DNA of 59,313 nucleotides from contig NZ_JOIX01000042.1 of the NCBI RefSeq assembly GCF_000720175.1, positions 1 to 59,313 on the forward strand, given 5' to 3'. This stretch comes from Streptomyces sp. NRRL S-337 (lineage in GTDB: Bacteria; Actinomycetota; Actinomycetes; Streptomycetales; Streptomycetaceae). A program made the position numbers and the translations under genes. The notes beneath the pieces were generated by a model. The model saw nothing but the letters and a program-made list of their open reading frames with translations. It had not been told where the DNA came from and ran no database searches. Positions 49,226 to 59,221 of this stretch are shown piece after piece (position 1 is the stretch's first letter; every line of letters starts with the position of its first letter).

Positions 49226-51085
49226 GTGTTCAGCACCCGGCCCACCCTTCAGGGCACCTTCGGGATGGTCTCCAGTACGCACTGGCTGGCCTCGCAGTCG
49301 GCGATGGCGGTGCTGGAGGACGGGGGCAACGCCTTCGACGCGACGGTCGCGGCCGGGTTCGTGCTGCATGTGGTCGAGCCGCATCTGAACGGGCCCGCGG
49401 GCGAGGTGCCGATCCTGCTGGCGCCCGCCGGCGGACCGGTGCGCGTGCTGTGCGGGCAGGGACCGGCACCGGCCGGGGCGAGCGTGGCGCACTACACCTC
49501 GCTGGGGCTGGCGCTCGTGCCGGGTACCGGGCCGCTCGCCGCCGCCGTCCCCGGGGCCTTCGATGCCTGGATGCTGCTGCTGCGCGACCACGGCACCAAG
49601 TCGCTCGCCGAGGTCCTGCGGTACGCCATCGGCTACGCCGAGCACGGGCACCCCGCCGTCGAGCAGGTCGGCCGGACCGTCGAAACCGTCCGGGAACTCT
49701 TCGAGACGGAGTGGACGTCGTCCGCCGAGATCTACCTGCCCGGCGGGACGGCGCCCGCCCCGGGCGGTCTGCTCAGGAACCGCCCGCTGGCCGCCACCTG
49801 GCGGCGGCTCCTCGCGGAGGCCGAGGCCGCCTCGGCCGGGCGCGAGGCGCAGATCGAGGCGGCCCGCCGTATCTGGCGCGAGGGTTTCATCGGCGCGGCG
49901 CTCGCCGACTTCGCGGCCCGCCCGGCCATGGACACCACCGGCGAACGGCACGCCGGCACCCTCACCGGCGACGACCTGGCCGCCTTCTCCGCCACCTACG
50001 AGGCGCCGGTCACCCATGACTGGAACGGCTGGACCGTGGCCAAGGCGGGCGGCTGGTCGCAGGGGCCCGCCTTCCTGCAGCAACTCGCCCTGCTGCCCGC
50101 CGAGTTGCCCACCTACGGCAGTCCCGAGTACGTCCATCTGCTCATCGAGGGCTGCAAGTTGGCGATGGCGGACCGGGAAGCCTGGTACGGCGATGCGGAC
50201 GAGGTGCCGCTCGCCACCCTGCTCGGCGACGGGTACAACGCCGCCCGCCGGGCGCTCATCGGCGAGCACGCCTCGTACGAGCTGCGGCCCGGCAGCCCGG
50301 ACGGCCGTACCCCGCGGCTCAGCGAGCACGCCACGGCGGTGGCGGCCGGCGAGGACCGGTACGGCGGCCCGGCGGCTCCCGGGACCGTGAGCGGCCTTTC
50401 CGTGAGCGGGGCGGGCGAGCCGACCGTAGGAGGCCGGGTGCCCACGGACGTCGCGCCGGAGGTGGACCGCACGGGCGCCACCCGGGGCGACACCTGCCAT
50501 CTCGACGTCGCCGACCGCTGGGGCAACCTCGTCTCCGCCACCCCTTCCGGCGGCTGGCTGCAGTCCAACCCCGTCGTCCCCGCCCTCGGCTTCCCGCTCG
50601 GCACCCGGTTGCAGATGGCCTGGCTGGAGGAGGGCCTGCCGAACTCGCTCACCCCGGGGCGCCGCCCCCGCACCACCCTCACCCCGTCCCTGGCGCTGCG
50701 CGACGGCGTGCCGGTGATGGCCTTCGGCACACCGGGCGGCGACCAGCAGGACCAGTGGCAGCTGCATTTCTTCCTGGCGGCGGCGCTGCGCCCGGAGGTC
50801 CGCGGCGGCCTCGACCTGCAGGGCGCCATCGACGCCCCGAACTGGCACAACGACTCCTTCCCGGGATCCTTCTTCCCGCGCGGGATGCGGCCGGGCAGCG
50901 TGACCGTGGAATCCCGGATCGGCACGGCGACGGTCGAGGCGCTGCGCCGGCGTGGCCATCTGGTCACGGTCGGCGACGCATGGTCCGAGGGGCGGCTGTG
51001 CGCGGTGGCGCGGGACCCGGAGACCGGGGTGCTGTCCGCGGCGGCGAACCCGCGCGGGATGCAGGGGTACGCGGTCGGGCGTTGA
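49226..51085 (+). CDS. Gamma-glutamyltransferase-family Ntn hydrolase
   Basis: A 619-residue protein of the GGT family. FGMVSSTHWLASQSAMAVLEDGGNAFDATVAAGFVLHVVEPHLNGPAGE is the conserved N-terminal block. GDTCHLDVADRWGNLVSATPSGGWLQSNP contains the autocleavage threonine that becomes the nucleophile. Members hydrolyse or transfer gamma-glutamyl or related amides. No signal peptide is evident with the GTG at 49226, so it may be cytosolic. AGGAG lies 10 bases before the start. Confidence 0.85.
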   Translation: MFSTRPTLQGTFGMVSSTHWLASQSAMAVLEDGGNAFDATVAAGFVLHVVEPHLNGPAGEVPILLAPAGGPVRVLCGQGPAPAGASVAHYTSLGLALVPGTGPLAAAVPGAFDAWMLLLRDHGTKSLAEVLRYAIGYAEHGHPAVEQVGRTVETVRELFETEWTSSAEIYLPGGTAPAPGGLLRNRPLAATWRRLLAEAEAASAGREAQIEAARRIWREGFIGAALADFAARPAMDTTGERHAGTLTGDDLAAFSATYEAPVTHDWNGWTVAKAGGWSQGPAFLQQLALLPAELPTYGSPEYVHLLIEGCKLAMADREAWYGDADEVPLATLLGDGYNAARRALIGEHASYELRPGSPDGRTPRLSEHATAVAAGEDRYGGPAAPGTVSGLSVSGAGEPTVGGRVPTDVAPEVDRTGATRGDTCHLDVADRWGNLVSATPSGGWLQSNPVVPALGFPLGTRLQMAWLEEGLPNSLTPGRRPRTTLTPSLALRDGVPVMAFGTPGGDQQDQWQLHFFLAAALRPEVRGGLDLQGAIDAPNWHNDSFPGSFFPRGMRPGSVTVESRIGTATVEALRRRGHLVTVGDAWSEGRLCAVARDPETGVLSAAANPRGMQGYAVGR

Positions 51086-51172
51086 GCTCGGCACCTGGCC
51101 GTACACCCCGCGGCACCCGGAGTTCATCTTGCGGCCGGCTGCCGTGTCAGTGGCTCGTGGTTCGATGGACAC

Positions 51173-52165
51173 ATGATCGAAGCACTTCGTACCCAAGAAC
51201 CGGGAGACACCACGAACAGCACCGATGCCGCTGCCATCACGAACGTCACCGATGTCCCCGATACCGAGGTGACCGGTACCGAGGTGACCGATATCGAGGT
51301 CACCGGGGTCGCCGATGCGGCAGGCGCCCCCATGGCCCTCTCACCGGACCTGTCCGGGCTGGACCTGGCGGCCGTCGACGCCGCCATCCGCCGTGCCGCG
51401 GCCGACGAGATCATGCCCCGCTTCCGGCAGCTCGCCGTCGAGGACATCCTTGAGAAGACCGGCCCGCACGACCTCGTCACCACCGCCGACCGGCGCGCCG
51501 AGGAGCACCTGGCCGTCGCGCTGACCGCCCTGCTGCCCGGCTCCCTGGTGGTCGGCGAGGAAGCGGTGCACGCCGACCCCGGCGTGCTCGACGCGCTGCA
51601 CGGCGACGCCCCCGTCTGGATCGTCGACCCGGTCGACGGCACCCGCCAGTTCGTCCACGGCGACCCCGGCTTCGCCACCCTCGTCGCGCTCGCCCACCGC
51701 GGAGAGGTGCTCGCCTCCTGGACGTACGCCCCCGCGCTCGGCCTGATGGCCGTCGCCCGCCGCGGCGCCGGCGCCGAGCTGAACGGCGTCCCGCTGCGCA
51801 CCGGCAGCCCCGCCCCGGACGCGATCCTGGACGTCGCGACGTCCCACTACGACTTCACCGACAACGACCAGAAGCGAGTGCTGGCCGCCCTCGACACCGG
51901 CGGGATCGCCCCCCGGCCCTGCGGTTCGGCCGGCCTGGAGTATCTGCACATCGCCCGCGGTGACCTCGACGCCACGGCCTTCAGCTGGGAAAACCCCTGG
52001 GACCACGCCGCCGGACTGCTGCTGGTCCACGAGGCGGGCGGCGCCAGCGGTACGGTCACCGGCCGGCCGTTCCGCATAACCGGCGGCAATGCGCTGCCCT
52101 TCACCGCGGCCCGGGACGCCGAAACCGCGCGGCGTATCCTCGGACTGCTGGCAGCCGCCAACTGA
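51173..52165 (+). CDS. Inositol-monophosphatase family phosphatase (histidinol-phosphatase-like)
   Basis: A 330-residue Li-sensitive-type phosphatase. [21 protein letters not shown] and the C-terminal [15 protein letters not shown] provide the metal motifs. Likely substrate is a sugar or histidinol phosphate. The first ~50 residues are a repetitive Thr/Val/Glu stretch ([15 protein letters not shown]) unlike the family; the ATG at 51332 (MALSPDL) would give a normal-length enzyme, so the true start is uncertain. Confidence 0.85.
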   Translation: MIEALRTQEPGDTTNSTDAAAITNVTDVPDTEVTGTEVTDIEVTGVADAAGAPMALSPDLSGLDLAAVDAAIRRAAADEIMPRFRQLAVEDILEKTGPHDLVTTADRRAEEHLAVALTALLPGSLVVGEEAVHADPGVLDALHGDAPVWIVDPVDGTRQFVHGDPGFATLVALAHRGEVLASWTYAPALGLMAVARRGAGAELNGVPLRTGSPAPDAILDVATSHYDFTDNDQKRVLAALDTGGIAPRPCGSAGLEYLHIARGDLDATAFSWENPWDHAAGLLLVHEAGGASGTVTGRPFRITGGNALPFTAARDAETARRILGLLAAAN

Positions 52166-52187
52166 TCCTCACCGACGAGGGTCGGAC

Positions 52188-53627
52188 GTGAGGGGAGTGG
52201 CGCAGGTGCCGAGGATGCTCGATGCCGTCGTGATCGGGGCAGGACCCAACGGCCTGACGGCGGCCGTCGAACTGGCCCGGCGGGGAATGTCCGTCGAGGT
52301 CTTCGAGGCCCGCGACACCATCGGCGGCGGCGCCCGTACGGAGGAGCTGACGCTCCCCGGATTCCGCCACGACCCCTGCTCGGCGGTGCACCCGACCGGC
52401 GCCGGTTCGCCGGCCTTCACGAAGATGCCGCTGGATCGCTACGGCCTGGAGTGGGTGCACCCGGAGCTGCCGATGGCGCACCCCTTCCCGGACGGTACGG
52501 CCGCGGTGCTCGCGCACTCCGTCGGCGAGACCGCGATGTCGTTCGGCCCGCGCGACGCCGGCGCGTACCGCCGGCTGGTGGCGCCGTTCATCGGCAGGTG
52601 GGACGCCATGGCCCAGGACTTCCTGCGGACGCAGTGGCTCGGGGTCCCCTCCGACCCGCTGACCTACGCCCGCTTCGGCCTGGTCGCCGCGCAGCCGGTC
52701 ACCCTCCTCAACCGCCGCTTCCAGGGCGAGAAGGCCCGCGCCTTGATGGCCGGCCTCGCGGCGCACGCCGTCTCGCCGCTCGGCGGGCTGGGGACGTCCG
52801 GCATCGCCCTGATGTTCGCGCTCGCCGCGCACGCCAACGGCTGGCCGGTGGCGCGCGGCGGCTCGCAGGCCATCTCCGACGCGCTGGCCGGTCTGCTGCG
52901 GGCGCACGGCGGGGCGGTGCACACCGACTTCGAGGTCAAGCGGCTGGACGACCTGCCGCCGGCCCGCGCGTACGTCTTCGACACCTCGCCGACCGCGCTG
53001 GCCCGGATCGCCGGCCTGGGCAACGCCTACCGCGACGTCACGTACGGCCCCAGCGTCTTCAAGATCGATTACGCCATGGCGGAGCCGGTGCCCTGGACGG
53101 CCCCGGCCGCCCGCCGGGCCGGCACCGTCCACATCGGCCCCACCAGCACCGAGATCGGCGCCGCGCTCAGCGCCGCCGTGCACGGCCAGGACCCGTCCGT
53201 CCCGTTCCTGATCACCGCGCAGCCCAGTCTGATCGACGACACCCGCGCCCCCGAGGGCAAGCACGTCTTCTGGGCGTACGGCCACGTCCCCAACGGCTGG
53301 GAGGGCGACGCCACGGAGCTCGTCGAGCGGCAGATCGAACGGTTCGCCCCCGGTTTCCGCGACCTCGTGCTGGCCCGCGCGGTCGCCGGCCCGCCGGAGA
53401 TCGCCGCCCGCAACGCCAATTACGTCGGCGGCGACACGGCCACCGGCTCCGCGGCCGGCCTGCGCCTGCTCATCCGCCCCAAGCTCGCCCGCGTCCCCTA
53501 CGAGACCGCCCACCCCGCGGTCTTCCTCTGCTCCCAGGCCACCCCACCCGGCCCCGGCGTCCACGGTATGTCGGGCCACTACGCCGCCAAGGCGGTCTGG
53601 CGTCGCCTGCGCGCGAACCGTCGCTGA
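52188..53627 (+). CDS. FAD-dependent phytoene-desaturase-like oxidoreductase
   Basis: A 479-residue flavoprotein: [22 protein letters not shown] binds FAD, with the [33 protein letters not shown] segment and a C-terminal [14 protein letters not shown], as in the NAD(P)/FAD-dependent desaturase/isomerase group. Its substrate is unknown. The GTG at 52188 is chosen for GAGGG 6 bases before; an ATG at 52215 is the alternative. Flank gene with no tie to the cluster. Confidence 0.83.
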   Translation: MRGVAQVPRMLDAVVIGAGPNGLTAAVELARRGMSVEVFEARDTIGGGARTEELTLPGFRHDPCSAVHPTGAGSPAFTKMPLDRYGLEWVHPELPMAHPFPDGTAAVLAHSVGETAMSFGPRDAGAYRRLVAPFIGRWDAMAQDFLRTQWLGVPSDPLTYARFGLVAAQPVTLLNRRFQGEKARALMAGLAAHAVSPLGGLGTSGIALMFALAAHANGWPVARGGSQAISDALAGLLRAHGGAVHTDFEVKRLDDLPPARAYVFDTSPTALARIAGLGNAYRDVTYGPSVFKIDYAMAEPVPWTAPAARRAGTVHIGPTSTEIGAALSAAVHGQDPSVPFLITAQPSLIDDTRAPEGKHVFWAYGHVPNGWEGDATELVERQIERFAPGFRDLVLARAVAGPPEIAARNANYVGGDTATGSAAGLRLLIRPKLARVPYETAHPAVFLCSQATPPGPGVHGMSGHYAAKAVWRRLRANRR

Positions 53628-53658
53628 CCCGAGCGGCTCCGCGTCCTAGGCTCGTCCC

Positions 53659-54195
53659 ATGAGTGCCGACCGCGCCGCAGCCCATGCTCCCCGCCTCACC
53701 CTCGTCCAGGGCGACCTCACCGAACAGGCCGTCGACGCCGTGGTGAACGCCGCCAACTCCTCGCTGCTGGGCGGCGGGGGAGTGGACGGCGCCATCCACC
53801 GGCGCGGCGGCCCGGACATCCTGGCCGAGTGCCGCGCCCTGCGCGCCTCCCACTACGGCCGCGGCCTGCCCACCGGCCAGGCCGTCGCCACCACCGCCGG
53901 CCGACTGCCCGCCCGCTGGGTCATCCACACCGTCGGCCCGGTCCACTCCACGTCCGAGGACCGCAGCGACCAGCTGGCCTCCTGCCACCGCGAAGCGCTC
54001 CGGGTGGCCGACGAACTGGGCGCCCGCACGGTCGCGTTCCCGGCCATCTCCACCGGCGTCTACGGATGGCCGCTGGAGGACGCCGCACGGATCGCGGTGG
54101 AGGCGGTGCGGGCAGCGGAAACGGCCGTCGAAGAGGTCCGGTTCGTGCTCTTCGACGAACGGGCGTATGCGGCGTTCGCGGCGCAGGTGCGCTGA
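53659..54195 (+). CDS. Macrodomain protein, O-acetyl-ADP-ribose deacetylase type
   Basis: A 178-residue single macrodomain: LVQGDLTEQAVDAVVNAANSSLLGGGGVDGAIHRRGG is the ADP-ribose-binding block and FPAISTGVYGWPLEDAARIAVEAV the second. It hydrolyses O-acetyl-ADP-ribose or removes ADP-ribose from proteins. A Sir2 enzyme that makes O-acetyl-ADP-ribose is 5 kb away. Confidence 0.92.
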   Translation: MSADRAAAHAPRLTLVQGDLTEQAVDAVVNAANSSLLGGGGVDGAIHRRGGPDILAECRALRASHYGRGLPTGQAVATTAGRLPARWVIHTVGPVHSTSEDRSDQLASCHREALRVADELGARTVAFPAISTGVYGWPLEDAARIAVEAVRAAETAVEEVRFVLFDERAYAAFAAQVR

Positions 54196-54448
54196 CCGGG
54201 TAGGGGAGGGCCGGAACGGCGGCCTCACGGGTGCCTCGTGAGGCCGCCAGAGCGCCTCGCATATCCCTCATTGTGCGTATTTTCCGTGTTGCACGTTTGT
54301 GACCTTCTAGGGTGGCGTCGTCCCGCGTCACGGTCGTAGCGTGGCGGGGAAAGAGCACGACCGCCCCGCGGGAACGCCGGCCCCCGACCGAGTGCCGGCC
54401 CCGCGTCGCAGCCGGTGCGTACGCATACGAAGCGGTTGAGGAGCGGGT
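54196..54448. other. Intergenic, no gene seen
   Basis: About 250 bases between the macrodomain gene and the secreted-protein gene. A lower-GC stretch near 54260-54310 probably holds the promoter of the latter, but I cannot fix -35 and -10 boxes. Confidence 0.3.
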
Positions 54449-54895
54449 ATGCGAGCTCAGCGCGCGAAAACAGCATTTCTGGTCTGTGCCGGGGCAGCAC
54501 TCGCGGTGGCCGGTGTATCGGCGCCGGTCTCCGCCTCGTCGGCACCACGGACACTGCCCGGTGCGGCGGTCGTCGACTGCGCCGAGCATCCACAGGTCCG
54601 CCCGGGCACCTTCATGCTCGCGTGCGGCGACGGCAACAACGTCCTTACGTCGCTTCGCTGGTCGCGCTGGCAGCCGCAGTCGGCGGTGGCCGAGGGGCGG
54701 GACATGGTCAACGACTGCCGGCCCTACTGCGCGGCGGGCCACTTCCACAGCTACCGCGTCCGGGTGCGCCTCGACGCACCGCAGCACCGCCCGGGCCACC
54801 CCGGCCAGTGGCACTACACCCGGATCACCCTGACCTACCCCGCCGACCGTCCCGCGGACACACCCCGCGTCGTCACCACCCGTCTCTGGAACTGA
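54449..54895 (+). CDS. Small secreted protein, unknown function
   Basis: A 148-residue protein with a clear Sec signal (MRAQRAKTAFLVCAGAALAVAGVSAPVSAS). The mature part has four cysteines (VVDCAEH, MLACGDG, DCRPYC) and a LRWSRWQPQSAVAEG stretch, suggesting a small disulfide-bonded beta fold. I do not recognise a named family. GAGGAG precedes the ATG. Expected outside the cell. Confidence 0.75.
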   Translation: MRAQRAKTAFLVCAGAALAVAGVSAPVSASSAPRTLPGAAVVDCAEHPQVRPGTFMLACGDGNNVLTSLRWSRWQPQSAVAEGRDMVNDCRPYCAAGHFHSYRVRVRLDAPQHRPGHPGQWHYTRITLTYPADRPADTPRVVTTRLWN

Positions 54896-55134
54896 CGGCA
54901 CGTCATTTCCCGCTGTACGGCGGGCTTTTCTGCCGCTGCCTGACGGGCTCTCCTGCCATCTCCTGCGCATCCCGCCCTCTTCTCCCGGCCACAACTGGAC
55001 GGTAAGAAGCGCCACTTGACGGGTGGGTGGGGGCGTCAATACCGCCCCGGCCGGGACTCCTGTACGCGGCGCGTCAGGGTGAAACTCTCGTGCACCGTGC
55101 GTAGTCGATGCCCGTGCGGCCAAGACATGCCGCC

Positions 55135-55755
55135 ATGTCACAGCATTCTCTTGCCGCCCGGCTGCTCCGGCGGGCGGCCATGGCCGCGGTCGTCACGGCC
55201 GCCGCACTCGCGCCCGCTCTGGCCACGACGACGGGCGCCGTCGCGGCACCGCTGTCCCCGCACTGCTTCGCCGCTCCGTGCGGTGGCTCGGTCATCGTTG
55301 CCCCGGTGTCCCAGGCCCCGCCGGGCACCGGCCCCTGCACCAGTCCGGAGAAGGTGGTCTGCGACATTCGTCGTTCGACGCCCGAGGAGCGGCTGGAGTC
55401 ACGCGAGGTCCGCATGCAGTACCACGCGCTGATCGGCGAAATGGACCGCACCCGCTGTGAGATGCGCGCCGAGGGCCGGAGCGAGGAGGAGATCGCCAGG
55501 CGGCTGGTGCGGATGCGCAATGACGCCAAGGACATCACCCGGGCCGGCATGAGCCCCGAGGAGGTCGCACGGCTCGAAGCGCGCAACATCGAGAAGTACG
55601 GCAACCCGCTCGGCCCGACCGCCGATCAGCTGTACGCCAAGTACGGCTCCTGGGAAGAGGTCGGCGACGCCGCCACCCGCACCAGCAAGGCGGTCGATCA
55701 AGAGCTGGGACTCGCATACCGCCCTTGCCCGTGTGAGGTGACGACCGCGGCGTGA
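55135..55755 (+). CDS. Secreted protein of unknown function with charged helical body
   Basis: A 206-residue protein with signal MSQHSLAARLLRRAAMAAVVTAAALAPALA. The mature protein has HCFAAPCGG and PCTSPEKVVC cysteine pairs, then a charged helical part (STPEERLESREVRMQYHALIGEMDRTRCEMRAEGRSEEE) and PCPCEVTTAA at the end. Family not recognised. The ATG at 55135 gives a normal signal; an in-frame ATG at 55108 would add nine residues. The gap 54896-55134 before it shows no gene. Confidence 0.65.
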   Translation: MSQHSLAARLLRRAAMAAVVTAAALAPALATTTGAVAAPLSPHCFAAPCGGSVIVAPVSQAPPGTGPCTSPEKVVCDIRRSTPEERLESREVRMQYHALIGEMDRTRCEMRAEGRSEEEIARRLVRMRNDAKDITRAGMSPEEVARLEARNIEKYGNPLGPTADQLYAKYGSWEEVGDAATRTSKAVDQELGLAYRPCPCEVTTAA

Positions 55756-55890
55756 TCCGTCGCACTGGCAGTGGCGCGCCACGGTGACCAAGTCAGCCAA
55801 CTGCCCTCGCCGTGAACGTAGTTGGGTAGGCCACCCCCGCAGGCGCCACGAAGGCGAGGCCGTACCGCAGGGGTCCGATAGCGTGACGCC

Positions 55891-56928
55891 ATGCGCCCCT
55901 TGAGCGACAGCTATCCGCCCATCGAGCCGTACGGCACCGGGATGCTCGACGTCGGCGACGGCAACCTCGTGTACTGGGAGGTGTGCGGCAACCCACGGGG
56001 GAAACCCGCACTGGTCGTCCACGGTGGGCCGGGCTCGGGGTGTACGGCGCGGGCGCGCCGGTACTTCGACCCGGACCGCTATCGGGTGGTGCTCTTCGAC
56101 CAGCGCGGGTGCGGCCGTTCCACCCCGCATGCCGGCGACCCGGCGACGGACCTGCGGCACAACACCACCCCGCATCTGCTCGCCGACATGGAACGGCTCC
56201 GCCGGCACCTGGGCATCGACCGCTGGCTGCTGTTGGGCGGGTCATGGGGTTCCACGCTGATCCTGGCGTACGCGCAACGGCATCCGGAGCGGGTCTCGGA
56301 GATCGTCATCCCGGGCGTCACCACGACCCGGCGCTCGGAGATCGACTGGCTCTACCGGGGGGTCGGCCGCTTCTTCCCCGAGGCGTGGGAACGCTTCCGG
56401 GACGGGGCGGCGCGGGGTGCGCAGCGCGAGGACGGGACGGATGGCGCGCATGCTGCTGGGGCTGGGGTTGGGGCTGGGGTTGGGGCTGGGGTGGTGGGCG
56501 GGGACCTGGTCACGGCGTATGCGCGGCTGATGGACGCTCCCGATCCGGCCGTACGGGAGCGGGCTGCCGCGGACTGGTGTGCCTGGGAGGACGCGGTGCT
56601 CTCCATGGAGCCGCACGGCTCGGCCCACCCCTACGGGGACCGGCCGTCGACGGCGCGACTGGCGCTGGTCCGGATCTGCGCGCACTACTTCTCGCACGGT
56701 GCGTGGCTGGAGGAGGGCGTCCTGCTGCGCGAGGCAGGGCGGCTCGCGGGCATCCCCGGGGTGCTCATCCACGGGCGCCAGGACCTGAGCAGTCCGCTCG
56801 ACACCGCCTGGGAGCTGTCCCGGGCCTGGACCGACGCCCGGCTGACCGTGATCGACGACGCCGGGCACAAGGGGAGCGGGCGGACCCGCGCCGAGGTGAT
56901 CGGGGCGCTGGACCGTTTCGCGAGGTGA
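55891..56928 (+). CDS. Proline iminopeptidase (alpha/beta hydrolase)
   Basis: A 345-residue S33 peptidase. VVHGGPGSGC is the oxyanion region, DQRGCGRSTPH the family signature, LLLGGSWGSTLIL holds the serine nucleophile, and the Asp of HGRQDLSSP and His of DDAGHKG finish the triad. It cleaves N-terminal proline from peptides. The lid carries an unusual Gly/Ala/Val tract encoded by a 12-base tandem repeat (56461-56491). Confidence 0.93.
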   Translation: MRPLSDSYPPIEPYGTGMLDVGDGNLVYWEVCGNPRGKPALVVHGGPGSGCTARARRYFDPDRYRVVLFDQRGCGRSTPHAGDPATDLRHNTTPHLLADMERLRRHLGIDRWLLLGGSWGSTLILAYAQRHPERVSEIVIPGVTTTRRSEIDWLYRGVGRFFPEAWERFRDGAARGAQREDGTDGAHAAGAGVGAGVGAGVVGGDLVTAYARLMDAPDPAVRERAAADWCAWEDAVLSMEPHGSAHPYGDRPSTARLALVRICAHYFSHGAWLEEGVLLREAGRLAGIPGVLIHGRQDLSSPLDTAWELSRAWTDARLTVIDDAGHKGSGRTRAEVIGALDRFAR

Positions 56929-57069
56929 CGTGCGATCGTTTCGCGCGGTGAGTCGGAGGCAGGGATTCGCGAGTGGTGATCCGTGAGTGATCCGCGCCGG
57001 ACCTGGTAGCCCGACGTTGATGTCGGATTTCCGCCAGCCCCGGCCCGGTCGCTGCGGAATCCTGGAGGC

Positions 57070-58542
57070 ATGCACACCGACACCGAGCGCTGTGTGCGCG
57101 CCGTGCAGTCCAAGGACGCCCGCTTCGACGGGTGGTTCTACACGGCCGTGCTCACCACCCGCATCTACTGCCGGCCCAGCTGTCCCGTGGTGCCGCCCAA
57201 GCCCCGCAACATGCGCTTCTACCCGAGCGCGGCCGCGGCGCAGCAGGCCGGTTTCCGGGCCTGCAAGCGGTGCCGGCCGGACGCCAGCCCGGGGTCGCCG
57301 CAGTGGGACGAGCGGGCCGACCTCGTCGCCCGCGCCATGCGGCTGATCGCCGACGGCATCGTCGACCGTGAGGGCGTTCCCGGCCTCGCGTCCCGGCTCG
57401 GGTACAGCACCCGGCAGATCGAACGCCAGCTGCTCGCCGAACTCGGGGCCGGCCCCCTCGCCCTGGCCCGGGCCCAGCGGGCGCAGACCGCCCGGCTGCT
57501 GGTGGAGACGACGCAGCTGCCGATGGCCGAGGTCGCCTTCGCCGCCGGATTCGCCAGCATCCGCAGCTTCAACGAGACGGTCCGGGAGGTCTTCGCGCTC
57601 GCGCCGACCGAACTGCGGCAGCGCGCCCGGCCGGACCGCCGGGCGGTCGTCCCGGGCACGCTCGCGCTGCGGCTGCCGTTCCGCCGGCCGCTCAACCCCG
57701 ACAACCTCTTCGGTCACCTCGCCGCCACCGCCGTACCGGGAGTCGAGGAGTGGCGCGACGGCGCCTACCGCCGCACCCTGCGCCTCCCCTACGGGCACGG
57801 CATCGTCGCCCTCGCGCCCCGCCCCGACCACATCGACTGCCGGCTCGCCCTCACCGATCTGCGCGACCTGGCCGGCGCCATCGCCCGCTGCCGCCGGCTG
57901 CTCGACCTCGACGCGGACCCGGAGGCCGTCGACGGGCTGCTGCGCGAGGACCCGGGGCTGACACCGCTGGTCGACAAGGCGCCCGGCCGCCGGGTTCCGC
58001 GGACCGTCGACGCCGATGAGTTCGCCGTTCGCGCGGTCCTCGGCCAGCAGGTCTCGACCGCGGCCGCCCGTACGCACGCCGGACGGCTGGTCCGCGCGCA
58101 CGGCACCCCGGTCGAGGACCCGGGCGGCGGGCTGACCCACCTCTTCCCGTCCGCCAGCGCCCTCGCCGGACTGGACCCGGAGGCGCTGGCCATGCCGCGG
58201 ACCCGACGGGCCACCCTCCTCGGCGTCATCGGCGCGCTCGCCTCCGGGGAGCTGCAACTCGGGGTCGGCAGCGACCGCGAAGAGGCCCGCACCCGGCTCG
58301 CCGCGCTGCCCGGCGTCGGCCCCTGGACCGTCGAATGCATCGCCATGCGCGCGCTCGGCGATCCGGACGCCTTCACCCCCACCGACCTCGGCCTGCGCCG
58401 CGCGGCCGCCGGTCTGGGCCTGCCGCACACCCCGGCCGCCCTCATCCGGCACTCCGCGATCTGGCGGCCCTGGCGGGCCTACGCCGTCCAGTACCTCTGG
58501 GCCACCGACGACCACCCCATCAACCACCTCCCCACGAACTGA
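57070..58542 (+). CDS. alkA: Ada-like regulator fused to AlkA 3-methyladenine DNA glycosylase
   Basis: A 490-residue fusion. Residues 1-75 are the Ada zinc domain with C34, C38, C65, C68 (YCRPSC...CKRC). Residues ~80-190 are an AraC-type helix-turn-helix, and the rest is AlkA, with LPGVGPWTVECIAMRALGDPDAFTPTDLGLRRA supplying the helix-hairpin-helix and catalytic Asp. C34 is methylated by phosphotriesters in DNA, turning the protein into an activator; the glycosylase removes alkylated bases. ogt follows after 10 bases, so the two form an alkylation-repair operon. Confidence 0.94.
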   Translation: MHTDTERCVRAVQSKDARFDGWFYTAVLTTRIYCRPSCPVVPPKPRNMRFYPSAAAAQQAGFRACKRCRPDASPGSPQWDERADLVARAMRLIADGIVDREGVPGLASRLGYSTRQIERQLLAELGAGPLALARAQRAQTARLLVETTQLPMAEVAFAAGFASIRSFNETVREVFALAPTELRQRARPDRRAVVPGTLALRLPFRRPLNPDNLFGHLAATAVPGVEEWRDGAYRRTLRLPYGHGIVALAPRPDHIDCRLALTDLRDLAGAIARCRRLLDLDADPEAVDGLLREDPGLTPLVDKAPGRRVPRTVDADEFAVRAVLGQQVSTAAARTHAGRLVRAHGTPVEDPGGGLTHLFPSASALAGLDPEALAMPRTRRATLLGVIGALASGELQLGVGSDREEARTRLAALPGVGPWTVECIAMRALGDPDAFTPTDLGLRRAAAGLGLPHTPAALIRHSAIWRPWRAYAVQYLWATDDHPINHLPTN

Positions 58543-58552
58543 GCCCGCTGCC

Positions 58553-59164
58553 ATGACTGCCATGACCGTGCACGCCCCCGCGCCCGACGCGCCCCTCACC
58601 CACACCGTCCTCGACGACACCCCGGTGGGCCCGCTCACCCTCGTCGCCGCCGGCGACGCCCTCACCGGCCTCTACATGACCGACCAGCGCCACCGCCCGC
58701 CCCAGGAGACCTTCGGCGCGCCGGCGGCCCCCGACGACCCGCCGTTCGCCGCGGCCGCCACCCAGCTCCGCGCGTACTTCCGCGGTGAGCTGACCACCTT
58801 CGCCCTGCCGCTGGCGCTGCGCGGCACGCCCTTCCAGCAGCGCGTCTGGGCGGCGCTGTGCACGATCCCCTACGGGGAAACCCGGACGTACGGGCAACTC
58901 GCCGCGCTGCTCGGCACGCCCGGCGCGGCCCGCGCGGTCGGCCTGGCCAACGGCCGCAACCCGGTCGGCATCATCGTCCCCTGCCACCGCGTGGTCGGCG
59001 CCGACGGCAGCCTGACCGGCTACGGCGGCGGCCTGGACCGCAAACGACGACTGCTGAGCTTCGAACGGGCGGCGGAGGGCCTCTTCCCAGCGGAGGAGAG
59101 CCTCTTCCCGGAGGAGGGGCTCTTCCCGGAGGAAGGGCTCTTCCCGGCGCAGGAGTGTGGCTGA
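58553..59164 (+). CDS. ogt: Methylated-DNA-protein cysteine methyltransferase
   Basis: A 203-residue O6-alkylguanine transferase. GIIVPCHRVVGADGSLTGYGGGL contains the acceptor cysteine and FQQRVWAALCTIPYGETRTYGQLAALLG is the DNA-binding helix-turn-helix. It takes alkyl groups from O6-alkylguanine onto its cysteine in one irreversible step. The last ~28 residues are a repeat of LFPEEG units encoded by similar 18-24 base blocks (59079-59156), unusual for the family and likely unstructured. Confidence 0.94.
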   Translation: MTAMTVHAPAPDAPLTHTVLDDTPVGPLTLVAAGDALTGLYMTDQRHRPPQETFGAPAAPDDPPFAAAATQLRAYFRGELTTFALPLALRGTPFQQRVWAALCTIPYGETRTYGQLAALLGTPGAARAVGLANGRNPVGIIVPCHRVVGADGSLTGYGGGLDRKRRLLSFERAAEGLFPAEESLFPEEGLFPEEGLFPAQECG

Positions 59165-59221
59165 CAGGGGCGGCGGGGGGCCTGGGGGAGGGGAGGGGGA
59201 GGGGAGAGGCGGGGCCCTAGT

